Of a DNA stretch of 64,000 bases, positions 34,430 to 44,199 are shown piece after piece. A program made the translations under genes and the position numbers. The DNA is from Lophius americanus (lineage: Eukaryota; Chordata; Actinopteri; Lophiiformes; Lophiidae), in NCBI GenBank assembly GCA_037951165.1, contig JBBDHG010000003.1:8994001-9058000 (forward strand), read 5' to 3'. The stretch's first letter is position 1; each line of letters begins with the position of its first letter. The notes beneath the pieces were generated by a model. That model saw only the letters and a list, made by a program, of their open reading frames with translations. It was not told the origin of the DNA and made no database searches.

Positions 34430-34567
34430 GATCAACTCATGCATCTATACAAGATCAACTCATGCATCTGTACAAGATCAACTCATGCATCTGTACAAGA
34501 TCAACTCATGCATCTGTACAAGATCAACTCATGCATCTATACAAGATCAACTCATGCATCCATACAA
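34430..34567. repeat. Tandem array of six 23-bp units
   Basis: Six exactly 23-base units, beginning GATCAACTCATGCATC and ending ACAA. They differ only at one or two positions (CTATACAA, CTGTACAA or CCATACAA). Each unit contains the palindrome ATGCAT. Because 23 is not a multiple of three, the reading frame rotates and two frames stay open, giving spurious MHLYKINS-type peptides. Units are contiguous, with no spacers. Confidence 0.97.
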
Positions 34568-34569
34568 GA

Positions 34570-35050
34570 TTTTCTGACATTGTTCTTTATTTATGTGCTT
34601 TCCGCACATGGTGATTCGTATAAGAAATGTGAAAGCTATGCGTGATGTTGGGCCGTGTAATCACAGAATTCACAAGAATGAGACATTGCTCGTTCACTGT
34701 GCTGAACGGAGCTGTTATTTTTCATAGATTATTACATTGGAACATGATTTCCAAACTTTGCTTTCCAAGCTCTGAAAAGACCATTGTTGCTTGATCATAA
34801 GGCCTTCTTCTTCAACAAAGGGTTGGCATTAAGCCAACATTAAACCGAGACAACTGACAGTCAAGCAGCTGATTATTGTTTTTCTGGATATTAGTGAGTG
34901 TCAGTTTTTCTCTAAGGGTATTACTCAGTTGTGGACAAGATAACTGAAAACTGTTTATTTAAAACCCAAAGTCATTATTTGGAACTGGGTGTGGATTGGA
35001 TACATTTCATCGTTTCACAGGAGTGGAAACCAACCTATCTATAAACATAA

Positions 35051-35081
<31 letters not shown>

Positions 35082-35765
35082 TTTAAGATGTATATTTCCA
35101 TTCATTCATATGACGTGGGCTTGGGATGGACTTGGTTGTCATGTTTTGTAACTGACAGGATTTTTTTTGCGTCAGAACTGTATGGGGGGTGGAAGCAGGG
35201 AGAGGATGGGATTAATATAAGCGGGAAAAGAGTGAATAAGGAAAATTAATGTAAGGAAAGAGAAATGGGCTCAGCAGTTGTTACTGTAGGGTAGGGCACA
35301 AGTGGAGGCAGTACAATAAAGAAAAAAGAAAAAGGCTGGAAAACAGACAAATGACAAACCTGAGGGTAGAAAGGAGCAGAAGCTGAATTGACATAAAGAG
35401 CATATAAAAAAGGAGGAAATGAGGAAAGTTACAAGATATAAGGTATTTTTGCTTGATCAAAAAGATAAATTAATTGTTCATATAAAATATATCAGCTTAT
35501 ATGGTTTTAAGCTGATAGTTAAACTATACAAATTTAATCCTATGAATTCAGTGATTCCATTTAGAGAATTTGTTTCTATCTAATATTTTTCTACTGTACA
35601 AACTTCTGGCCATAAACCCAAAAACATGACACAATAACTGAGGGAAATAAAAAAAATATGATGGCCACAAACAGATGAAGTTCAGTACAAACATCAGCAG
35701 AGTGCCTGTTTATAATTTATGTAAGAGGACACAGTCTGTTGACCTCCTGTCGTCCAACTCTGAAA
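34570..35765. other. AT-rich DNA with a CA tract
   Basis: A pure (CA)14 tract lies at 35054-35081. Purine-rich near 35200-35430. No gene recognised. Confidence 0.4.
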
Positions 35766-35770
35766 CTGAC

Positions 35771-35824
35771 CTGTCACAATCCACTGAGGTGGTTCTTCTG
35801 TCACAATCCACTGAGGTGGTTCTT
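35771..35824. repeat. Perfect 27-bp direct duplication
   Basis: Positions 35771-35797 (starting CTGTCACAATCCACTGAG) are repeated exactly at 35798-35824, with a third partial unit CTGTCACAGGTGG after it. A recent tandem duplication, frame-preserving but in no known gene. Confidence 0.95.
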
Positions 35825-36119
35825 CTGTCACAGGTGGATTAACTCAGTTTGCTTCGGAACGTTCGGGTGTCGCTTGATGAGTGTTGTTTCTATCTCTGAG
35901 CTCAATGTTAAGTGCTTTGCTTTTAGATTAGGTTTTTGGCTTGAAGTACTCCAAAGGTATGAACATTTTTTTCTGCAGAAATTGCACAGAAGAGTTTTCC
36001 TTTCAACAGTCCCACCTGAGCACTCTTTAAATTAAAAAAAAAATATCCATTAACGGGGCCAAATAACACTGTGTCTTCTTCTATTTGAAAAAAAAGTATT
36101 ATTTATTAAAACTCTGTGT

Positions 36120-36755
36120 AATGGTACTGTATATTATGTAAAATTTATTTTTATGGTTCTGCTCTTTATTTTTTGTAGGATCGATATTGTTTCCCTGCTT
36201 TATTTTGAAAGTTCATTTACATCTACTTCCTGCTTTGTTTCCTAATGTTTTCCACCTGTTTCTCCTTGGTCTATATGTGTGTGTGTGAATCCTTATTCCT
36301 AGTGTGTCCTCCTTGATTGTTGAATGTTGTCGCCTGTCTCCGGCCCTCACCTGTTCCCTATTGCCCTCGTTACTCAGTGTATTTAAGTCAATCTTCATTG
36401 TGTCTTTGTCAGATCGTTTGTTGAACTTGTCTGTGTTTCCTGCTGTGTTCTTACTCCTGTTAACGCCTGTCCTGTTTATTCCTGCTTCCTAGTGTTCCCT
36501 GAATCCAGTGTTTTGTAAGAGCTGTGTCTCTTGTGAATTATTATGTTGTACTTTGAAACTGTAGAGATTTATTTTTAACAGTGCATTTATTGATCATTAT
36601 TTGCTACTTTAGATATTTATATACTCCTTTTTTCTTTGTTTGTTTTGTAAATCAGTTTTGCTCATTAATCTTTATTTTTGTGCATATTATCTTTTAGTGT
36701 GTTTTGCATTTGGATCCCTGTATTTTGAACTCAAACCGTAACGCAATGTCAGATT
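36120..36755 (+). mobile_element. Possible solo LTR of a fish Gypsy-like element
   Basis: A pyrimidine-rich block with the order CCTGCTTTATTTTG, CCACCTGTTTCTCC, GGCCCTCACCTGTTCCCTAT, GTGTATTTAAGTC (TATA-like), TTTGTCAGATCGTTTG and CTGTGTTTCCTGCTGTGTTC, ending near TGGATCCCTGTATTTTG and AACTCAAACCGTAAC. It resembles LTRs of teleost Ty3/Gypsy elements by memory. No coding region, primer site or target duplication was identified, so this is tentative. Confidence 0.35.
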
Positions 36756-36759
36756 TAGT

Positions 36760-37055
36760 AACGCTGTTATTTGCGTCCATCAAGTTTAAGCTATAATACA
36801 CCAAGAACGTTTCTCGTTCACTGACATATTAGGTCGAGGGTCATCAAATAGATTAAGTAACATTTATTTTTTTAACAACAATTAAACAACAATTTAATTT
36901 GACTGTACTGTTTCCTTAAGTCTAACAGGTTGATCTTAACATTAATCAATTTATTGCGCCAGTGTCCATAATGATTATCAGAGCTTTGTTGTAAAAAAAA
37001 TAAATAAATTGTTTCTTGATAAAGAAAGACAGGAAGGGAATCCAAAAACCAATAT
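36760..37055. other. AT-rich DNA left of the candidate exon
   Basis: If the minus-strand exon ending at 37058 is real, this is the start of its intron. A minus-strand read-through frame continues to 36872 without any recognisable domain. Confidence 0.3.
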
Positions 37056-37057
37056 AC

Positions 37058-37237
37058 CTGTATCAGAACATTGTTGATCCTGGGTACAAGTTCTGCAGTT
37101 TTATTTGACTTGTTCATTTGTATCTCGTGAGGTATAGCCCTCCAGTGCTCTTTGAACACGTCGTTTTGAAGTACATCCTCCTCTGTGCTCCTGGACCTCC
37201 CATGGCTGCCTTTGCCTCCATTTGCATTCATTTTCAT
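37058..37237 (-). CDS. Candidate first coding exon of an unidentified gene
   Basis: An open segment of exactly 60 codons from ATG at 37237 to a splice donor (CAG then GTATATT) with its GT at 37056-37057, phase 0. The peptide starts MKMNANGGKGSHGRSRST, is hydrophilic, contains DVFKEHWRAIPHEI and ends AELVPRINNVLIQ, which reads like a helical or coiled segment. A second ATG two codons later is an alternative start. Two ZNF143-like motifs lie 120-220 bases upstream, as in many housekeeping promoters. The frame runs on past the donor without a stop, so a longer exon is possible. I do not recognise the protein and cannot place later exons, which would lie to the left. Confidence 0.45.
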
Positions 37238-37360
37238 GATTGCTCCATGCCTGTCTCTCTTTCCCCGCCTCGCCCTCCTATTACCTGCCTGTCCACTTGG
37301 CTTTGCATCAGTCTACAGACAGAATCCTCTATATTCTCCTCCTTTTCAAAACCACAGACA

Positions 37361-37455
37361 TGGTTGAGGGGAGCTGTAGTTGAAATCGTTCAAGTGTGCT
37401 CGTTTACTTTTTTTTGGAGCTTGTCATTTCACGATACTACCTTTCCCAAAACTGC
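37361..37455 (-). promoter_or_regulatory. Promoter candidate with two ZNF143-like sites
   Basis: On the minus strand, AACTACAGCTCCCCTCAACC (within 37361-37381) matches the first half of the ZNF143/Staf motif ACTACAnnTCCCAGnATGC. On the plus strand, ACTACCTTTCCCAAAACTGC (37436-37455) is a second, weaker match in opposite orientation. These motifs are strongly promoter-associated in vertebrates. Their place just upstream of the candidate exon supports a transcription start near 37260-37360. Divergent transcription is possible. Confidence 0.4.
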
Positions 37456-37563
37456 TGTCGGGGAGGAGAGGATTAATAGGCATCACCTCAGTGCTCTTCA
37501 GACCAGATTCTTTCTTTCCCTTTTGAAAATATTAATATCAATTAGTTTTTTTTATTTCTGCTG

Positions 37564-37593
37564 AATTTATGTATTTTTAAAAATACATAAATT
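37564..37593. repeat. Perfect 30-bp palindrome
   Basis: The sequence reads identically on both strands, with no spacer. The half-site is AATTTATGTATTTTT. It is entirely AT except for one G and one C. It could extrude or be a remnant of inverted ends. Confidence 0.97.
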
Positions 37594-37599
37594 TGCGCT

Positions 37600-38915
37600 C
37601 CTGACCGAGATAAATTCTGTGACATTTAACAATCAAGGCAAAGAAAAGGTGTTTTCTAAGATTTACACAAGTGAAATTCAAACAAATCTATCTTATTTGG
37701 ACATCTTCCAACAGTAAGCGATATAGAAATTAAATAAAGTTGTAATCTTTGAATAACTGTAAGGCATCAGACATTTGCCTTCCTTGTTTTCATATTTTTG
37801 AAACCAAATATCAGACTAATATGGACGGACAAGATTCTTTTTCACATAGTCCCTTTAGTTGGTTGCATTTTTATAAGAACAAACAACGGATGTAAAAATA
37901 AAAATTCTACCCAATATAAACGCTTCCTGACACACACATCGTAAGAGGTTAATGAAAAAACTATTTTCTCTCTGATGAACGTCTTGTTTGCAGTGTTGGG
38001 CAGTAAATAAAGAGTGTAAAGCCAGGATATTGGCTCTTGGAGCTGTGCTGTGAACAACTATAAACGCTTTGGTCATGTTAACATGTACAAATAACAACGC
38101 TAACACATATGCTAATGTTTACTATATTCAATGCTGTTGGTAAGATGTTAACAAAATTGAACTAAACACAAAGCTGAGGGTCATGAAAATGTCATTAATT
38201 TGACCCAAAATATTGTAAACAAATATTTGACGATGGACCAATGTGCTCCTAAAAAAATAAAAAATAACCAAGAAATTTGAATCCTCTCAATTCTAAAATT
38301 CGTTGTGAATTTTGAACGGTTTAAGTCTCATTCCTTCCTTGTCAATTGACAAATACTTTCACATCGATCAACCAAAAGAGTGCTAAAACACACAAACAAC
38401 ATGTGTTGATTAACAAATGTTAGTATCGAATGACTTCATTGTTTATGTTCATTAAATGATTGAGTAATGTCCAACGAACATGAACCCCAAAAATTCAGAT
38501 TGTTTAATTTCAACACAATGAGAATGATGTGAAGGCGATACAGATTTTCACACACATTAATGTTAATTTAAGAGAAACACTGTTTTTCAGAGATAATTCC
38601 AAACAGATTTAGTCCAAAACTTGTCTTAAAACATCTTAAAAACTTATCTTGTACATTTTACAATTTATTCTGGTTTATATTTCACTCACTCTCGTTTTAT
38701 TACTGAGCTCTGAAAAATAGTTAATTGTATTTATCCTCAATATTGAGTCACTATGGGATCTTATCTTATTGCTGACTTCATAGAAATAGTTAGGTTGAGT
38801 AAAAACGGATTGTTTGAGATTCATAATTAGTCCCACTTAGAACCGAGCCGTACTGTGAATGTGTCCCTGGTATAAGAGGAATAAAACCACTGTCATTATA
38901 ATATTCATGAGCTTT
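37600..38915. other. AT-rich DNA, nothing recognised
   Basis: No supported gene or repeat family. Confidence 0.4.
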
Positions 38916-38920
38916 CACAT

Positions 38921-39010
38921 CACCCCCTCCCCCTTTTCCCTTCTTTCCTCCTTTCATCCCTCCCTCTTTCCCTCCCCTCCTTAACGCCCTCTCTCCCTCT
39001 CTTCTCTCCG
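38921..39010. repeat. Polypyrimidine tract
   Basis: About 90 bases that are almost entirely C or T, including CACCCCCTCCCCCTTTTCCC at the left end, just right of ATATTCATGAGC. Such tracts can form triplex DNA and are common near promoters, but no gene start is visible. Confidence 0.8.
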
Positions 39011-39014
39011 GAAT

Positions 39015-39905
39015 GCTGGAGGTGACAGACAGAGGCTTTCTTGTCTCTTCTCGACTGCTCTTAAAAACAGAAAAGGTTAATTCCTTCTGTGTGTACAGAC
39101 CTCATTTCAACTGCTAGGGTTATATCAGTGCCCACGTCTTCTAAAGACAATGTTTAAATGTTTAAAACATACATGTCTTAACCAATTCAACTCCAGCTGA
39201 GCATTCTACAAAAGCACATGTTGTAATAAAATATACATCGCAACCAATCTTGGAAAAGTTTTAATGGTTTAGATGTAGAACCTGAAGAAAATACATCTCA
39301 TTATTTTTAATAATGATGTTAATTGCATTAGGGTCTAATAAAATGTTGTCATATTTAATAGGAGGTGATGGTTGTTGTCATGAAAACTTAGATGAAAGTA
39401 AAATTTTTTTTTTATAAATTTAAAGAAATGCACTCTTTGTAGAAAGGTAACTTAAAAATTGGATATTATTCTACAATATGTTTTCCCTGTGTTCATAAAA
39501 TACTTTTGATTTGAGCAGGATAATAGTGTCTTTTGGTTTTATAAATCAGATCTATATTTAAGAGGCATATTAAATATTCTCTAATGTTTCTCATACATGC
39601 GTTTGCATCTAAGAGTATAATTATTCCCATGTTAAAATTCTTGGAATAATATGCAAATAATTATCTTTTCACATCATCAATTCTTGAACTCTATCTAGGC
39701 CATACCATTGTAGATTCCATTCATAGTGTATTTGCAACGGATGTATAACACTTCCACATTACCTTATACATTCTTAATGTTGGACCACTGTTGGACACCA
39801 AACTATTTGTCAAGTTACAAATCAAGCTTGAACCCCTGAATCTTGAAACCTTCAAAGAGCACCTCCTCCACTTTCAATCCAGTACCTCCTCATACTACAA
39901 TCTAT
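39015..39905. other. AT-rich DNA, nothing recognised
   Basis: No supported gene or repeat family. Confidence 0.4.
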
Positions 39906-39909
39906 TTAG

Positions 39910-40170
39910 GTATAAAATTGGAAAATGATCCATGAAATTTAGAGTTCTGTCCTTAAAACAGTGTTTTTTGTAAAAAAACAACAACAACATAGCTCCCTCT
40001 AGTGAGTAAAATATGAACTAATAGAGTAAAATACAACATGTGCAAGATAGATCTCTTGAGTCAAATTATATACACCAGGATTGGACTAAATCAGCCGATG
40101 TTTGAGAAATTATGGCCAAACATTTTGCAGATAAAGCCCCCTCTACCGTCAGAAATGTGCAATCAAAGTT
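39910..40170 (-). repeat. Dispersed repeat family B
   Basis: Plus-strand text shows GGAAAATGATCCATGAAATT, GTTCTGTCCTTAAAACAGTG, GCTCCCTCTAGTGAGTAAAA, ACATGTGCAAGATAGATCTC, TTGGACTAAATCAGCC and AGAAATTATGGCCAAAC, the same order as at 14130 and 28400 with small losses. An inserted (AAC)n patch lies near 39978. Confidence 0.7.
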
Positions 40171-40179
40171 TTTCCAAAA

Positions 40180-41975
40180 AAACATTCCAATTCTTCCTCA
40201 GACAACGGACTTTGTGGGTGAATAGGAACAGAGGAGAAGGCAAACAGAGGCGGGGGCTGTAGCGATGGCAGTTGCCAACAGGATTCCATAATATCCCAGA
40301 CATTTTGGGGATATAAATAACAAGTATTGTATCCTATAATATGGTATTTAGAGCCTTTTCCTCCCTTAAATTCATTAGATTTTTGTCTTTCCATTTTCAA
40401 AGAGGGAAAAGGTAAAAAAAAAAAGAATAGATAAACCAGAGAGTAGCAAACAAACAACAGAAAACAGTCAGTAGCAGTAGCAATCCGACTTTTAGTACAG
40501 TGAATTTATGAAACAATAGATAAGAATAGATAGCCAGTATTGTTCCCCTCCTTTTGGTGTTTTTTAATTGACATTTTGAACATTTTGAAAAACAGGAACA
40601 CAAAATTTACAAAATTCGAAGGTTTACCAAAACCTTTCCCAGGTTTCTTCCTCACTGTCGTCTCAGGCTGGGGTGACAGTTAGTCCTGACCCATGCTATT
40701 TCTCTGAGCGGTCAACTGTCTCTCTATCTATCACAAATCTTCTCTTGGTTATGAGCCAAATCTTTCCCAGGGCATCACTGGCTAAGGAATCCAAACCCCT
40801 TTTGCCTTAACAGAAAGTTATGGGGGATGTAGAGTAGAACAACACATTTCAGAATTCACCCAACTTGCACCAAACATCAAAATTTTGTTTATTAGGCTTT
40901 AAAATATGGAAATGTACGGAACCATATGTTCCACACTTGTTTCATTTGCATACCACACGACACATTATAACATTATAGTTGTCAAATTTATTGAAAACAA
41001 GCCAAAAATTTGAATTTAGGGATTTAACGACCAAAAACTTCAACGATGAAACTTTGGGAAATACTTTCAGCAGCATAATTTGTGATACTTATGTCACCAT
41101 GGTTCCTTTGGGTTGAAATGCGTCCCTGTGGAGACACTACATCATCAATGGTGTAACCTGAGTTCATCAGGTATTTTGGCTTTCAGCATCAGATATCATC
41201 ACCCAGGTGACACAACCAGGGATTATCTGTACCCAGCTTTCATCCCAGCACCAGGTGACCATGGGACTTCCCTTTTCAGCTAAAGCAACCTGGTGACTTT
41301 TATGTGGTATCAGTGATTGATTTGATATCAGTTTTCCTCTCCTCCCGTTCATGTAAAATTAGTCATGGTATGACCTAACGACTGGTCGTAAAGCCCACAC
41401 ATCCCACCTTTACTGGTTCACAGGAGGGATTCCAACCCTCCCTCTTAAACTGACCCACTGGTCCCTAATGCTTGCCGTGTGACCAAATCTAGATCAAGTG
41501 GGGTTATTAAATAACAATTAATTAATTTTCCTTTGTTTTCAAACATTGTCAATATTCTTTTAATGAATCTGTTATCAGCTTTTTCCTGATATCTTTATAA
41601 AAAACACTATTTATTTACTTCAGGTAAATGCATTCGCAGAGCTTGTAAATTCATGTTTTATATTCCATATTAAGCTTAACTGCCTTGTTAGCCTCTCTCA
41701 AAGCAGGCTCCATTCAAACTGAAACTCAGACTCTCCCACTCACATATCGCTTCACCCACTCGGTGTCTCTCTTCCCCTTGTACACTCAGGCATGCATGCA
41801 AAGGAACTATCGAAGACTCTTATGCTCACATTGTGTTTCCTTATCTTCTGCTTTCTAACAAATAAGAACATCGAGTGGAGAAAAAGTCTGCTGCAAACAC
41901 ACTGACGTGCATGCATAGGCATTCCGCCCGGCTAGCTGCCCCTACTGCAAAATCTCTGCACCCTAAACAAGCATC
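40180..41975. other. Mostly unique DNA, no gene supported
   Basis: Several short overlapping open frames on both strands, none with a recognisable domain. Confidence 0.4.
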
Positions 41976-41979
41976 TGGT

Positions 41980-42480
41980 TGTTATCGCCCTTCGCCATGC
42001 TTGCTGAGCAAAGTTTAAGCTGATTCAGTGACAACCCAAACTGAGCCAGCCCGGCATTTTCTTACAGTAAGGCCCTTAATCTGCCAGACTGAGGGAAAGA
42101 CAGAGAGTGGTCCACTCTCTAATTCAACAGAGAAGCAAGGCTTGAAACAGCACAATTAAAAAGATACTGTTGTGTTTACACTCGCTGGCCTGTGTAACGG
42201 CTGAATGGGGGACATAAACAGCTTAGCCGCAGCCGGTGTAAGTGGCCGGCGTGGGCCTCCTCCCGCTGAATGCGAGACCAGCCGCTGCATTCTGTCACAC
42301 CGCATTTGACAGGAATTTGAAATCTGCGGCATTATGCGCTGCCCACAATAAACCTTGTGTTGTTTGAAAAGCCGGCATTAGACAGCAGAAAACCTGGCAT
42401 CGGAGAAGGGAAATAATTTGATCTTGTCTAATCTGGCTGAGGGGGGAAATATTGTAATCCCCTCCGTGCTCTGTGATTGC
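41980..42480. promoter_or_regulatory. Candidate conserved non-coding block
   Basis: GC-richer than its flanks and free of recognised repeats. Includes TTTAAGCTGATTCAGTGAC, AGCACAATTAAAAAGATAC, GGGGGACATAAACAGC and GACAGGAATTTGAAATCTGC. No coding signal on either strand. Enhancer-like by texture only. Confidence 0.3.
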
Positions 42481-42499
42481 ATGTACGCATGTGACTCTA

Positions 42500-43605
42500 T
42501 CTGGCCGTGTGCTTATGCAAGTTTGGGTGTGTGTGCTCATGAAGGATTGTGCTCATGCATCAGTTACATCTGAGTTTTTTTCAAAGCTGATTTTCTCTCC
42601 TTTGTCAAATTGTTTATATTGCCGTTTTTCTGCTGACGCCCCCATAGGGGACTCTCTAAGAGCAGATCATAACAAGAGACTGATTTTGAGCTGCAAATCC
42701 AATGCACACACACACAAACACACACACACACACACAAACAAAGTTATCCTCAGTCCTCGTGGGGTCATCAGAGCCGCATTGATAAAGCTTCCGGTTTTAT
42801 GTGTTTTGCAGATGTAAATCCTCACATTCACTCTGATATCTCGTTGAAATCCTGTTGTCTCTATCTTTGATCACCATCTTCTGGGAGATGATGAGTGCTG
42901 AGAGCCAAATACTATGAACAACAGACATATTAGCATTATTATATTTTAACCCGTCCAGATACAATGGACCTGTATGGGAGACGATTCTTCTCTCTAGCGA
43001 CTCTCTTGAAAATTGAAAACAAAAACTTTCTCTCTCACATGGGTCTGTTCCATCTTTGATCGCTATTGTTGCACCTCTTTGATAACAGGCTTGAACAAAA
43101 GCCTGAACTAATCTCTCGTGCTTTCATTCATTGCAATCCTGGATCATAAAAGTGGACATTTTGGATTGTTTATGTTTTTATGAGGATTTTGTGTGACCAT
43201 TCATTGTTCTTCGCGGTTTTGTTCGATGAAAGCCACTGTATATTTATGTTTGCATAATAGGTAATCAGGTGTTGTGAGAGTGGTCTTTTCTCACTTTGTC
43301 CTTGTTGCTGGAGGGATCAGGGGACTGATTAGCATGGTGCACTCACCCAGGGAGAGGACACAATCTGCAGAGTCGATGGTCTTGTGTATGACGATAAACT
43401 AACGGGCTCCTTATTATCTGTACAGTAATAAACCACATGGATGCTTCAGATATAATGCTTGTCCAGCTGCACGCTGATGTGGTTTCACGCATCAGTCTGA
43501 GCTTACTCCAAAGATAAGCAGGAACTTTTGCTGACATTGTTCCCATAAGCTAATCACGCAGGAGTATTTCTGCCTACCCAAAGCGAAGTACGTTTCACTA
43601 TTATT
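42500..43605. other. No gene supported; CA tract at 42702-42739
   Basis: An interrupted CA tract lies at about 42702-42739. Other open frames are short and unrecognised. Confidence 0.4.
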
Positions 43606-43611
43606 TTCTAT

Positions 43612-43832
43612 AGGGGTATTGCACCACAGCACAGTGGATTGCACTTTTGACTCATGGGGCTCAAATCCACCCTTGCTCTGCAATTCTGGGTTTCCGTGTG
43701 TTCCCTCCATAGGACTCCTGCTTCTTTCCACAGTCCAGAATCACACACTTACGGTGAATTGGGAACTATAAATTGGAAACTATAAATAAATCTCAGGTGG
43801 GATAGACTCCTGTCTAGGTCGTGTCCCCTGTT
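43612..43832 (+). mobile_element. V-SINE-like retroposon, degenerate, plus orientation
   Basis: The tRNA head survives as GCACAGTGGATTGCAC with a B-box remnant GGGGCTCAAATCCACCC. The core then reads TTCTGGGTTTCCGTGTGTTC, CTTTCCACAGTCCAGAATCA and CACACTTACGGTGAATTGGG. The order is the reverse complement of the copy at 30985-31345. It ends where family B begins. Confidence 0.65.
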
Positions 43833-43839
43833 GCAGGTC

Positions 43840-44190
43840 CTTGGTTTCAACGCGGTAACTCAAAAACTATTTCATGGATCATTTTCATATTCCCCCATAT
43901 ACCTTAGTCTGAGGAAGAAATGGATTAATTTTAGGAAAGGTCAGTTCTATATTTCCAACACTAGGGGGAAATATAGAACCATAAAAAACCTGACAACATT
44001 TGGAGATAAATGTTTTCAGGCCATAGTTTCTCAAGTTTGTCTCATTCGATCAAGGGGTTCTATCTTGTCTGTGTGTGTGTGTGTGTGTGTATATAATTCA
44101 TTTTTTGCCCAATCACATTGTATTTTATTCAAGAAAAACATTGTTTTTTGGACAAAACTTCCCAATTATTAAAAACTTAATCTTCTAAGC
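43840..44190 (+). repeat. Dispersed repeat family B, plus orientation
   Basis: CAAAAACTATTTCATGGATC, CCATAGTTTCTCAAGTTTGT, CGATCAAGGGGTTCTATCTT and GAAAAACATTGTTTTTTGGA with CAAAACTTCCCAATTATT follow the family order. A (GT)n tract (44070-44090) has grown inside the unit where other copies read ATACATTGTGTTTTAC. Confidence 0.65.
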
Positions 44191-44199
44191 TAAAGTTCA

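Noticed and set aside
34430..34567. CRISPR-like array
   Set aside because: Units are contiguous with no unique spacers, and the genome is vertebrate.
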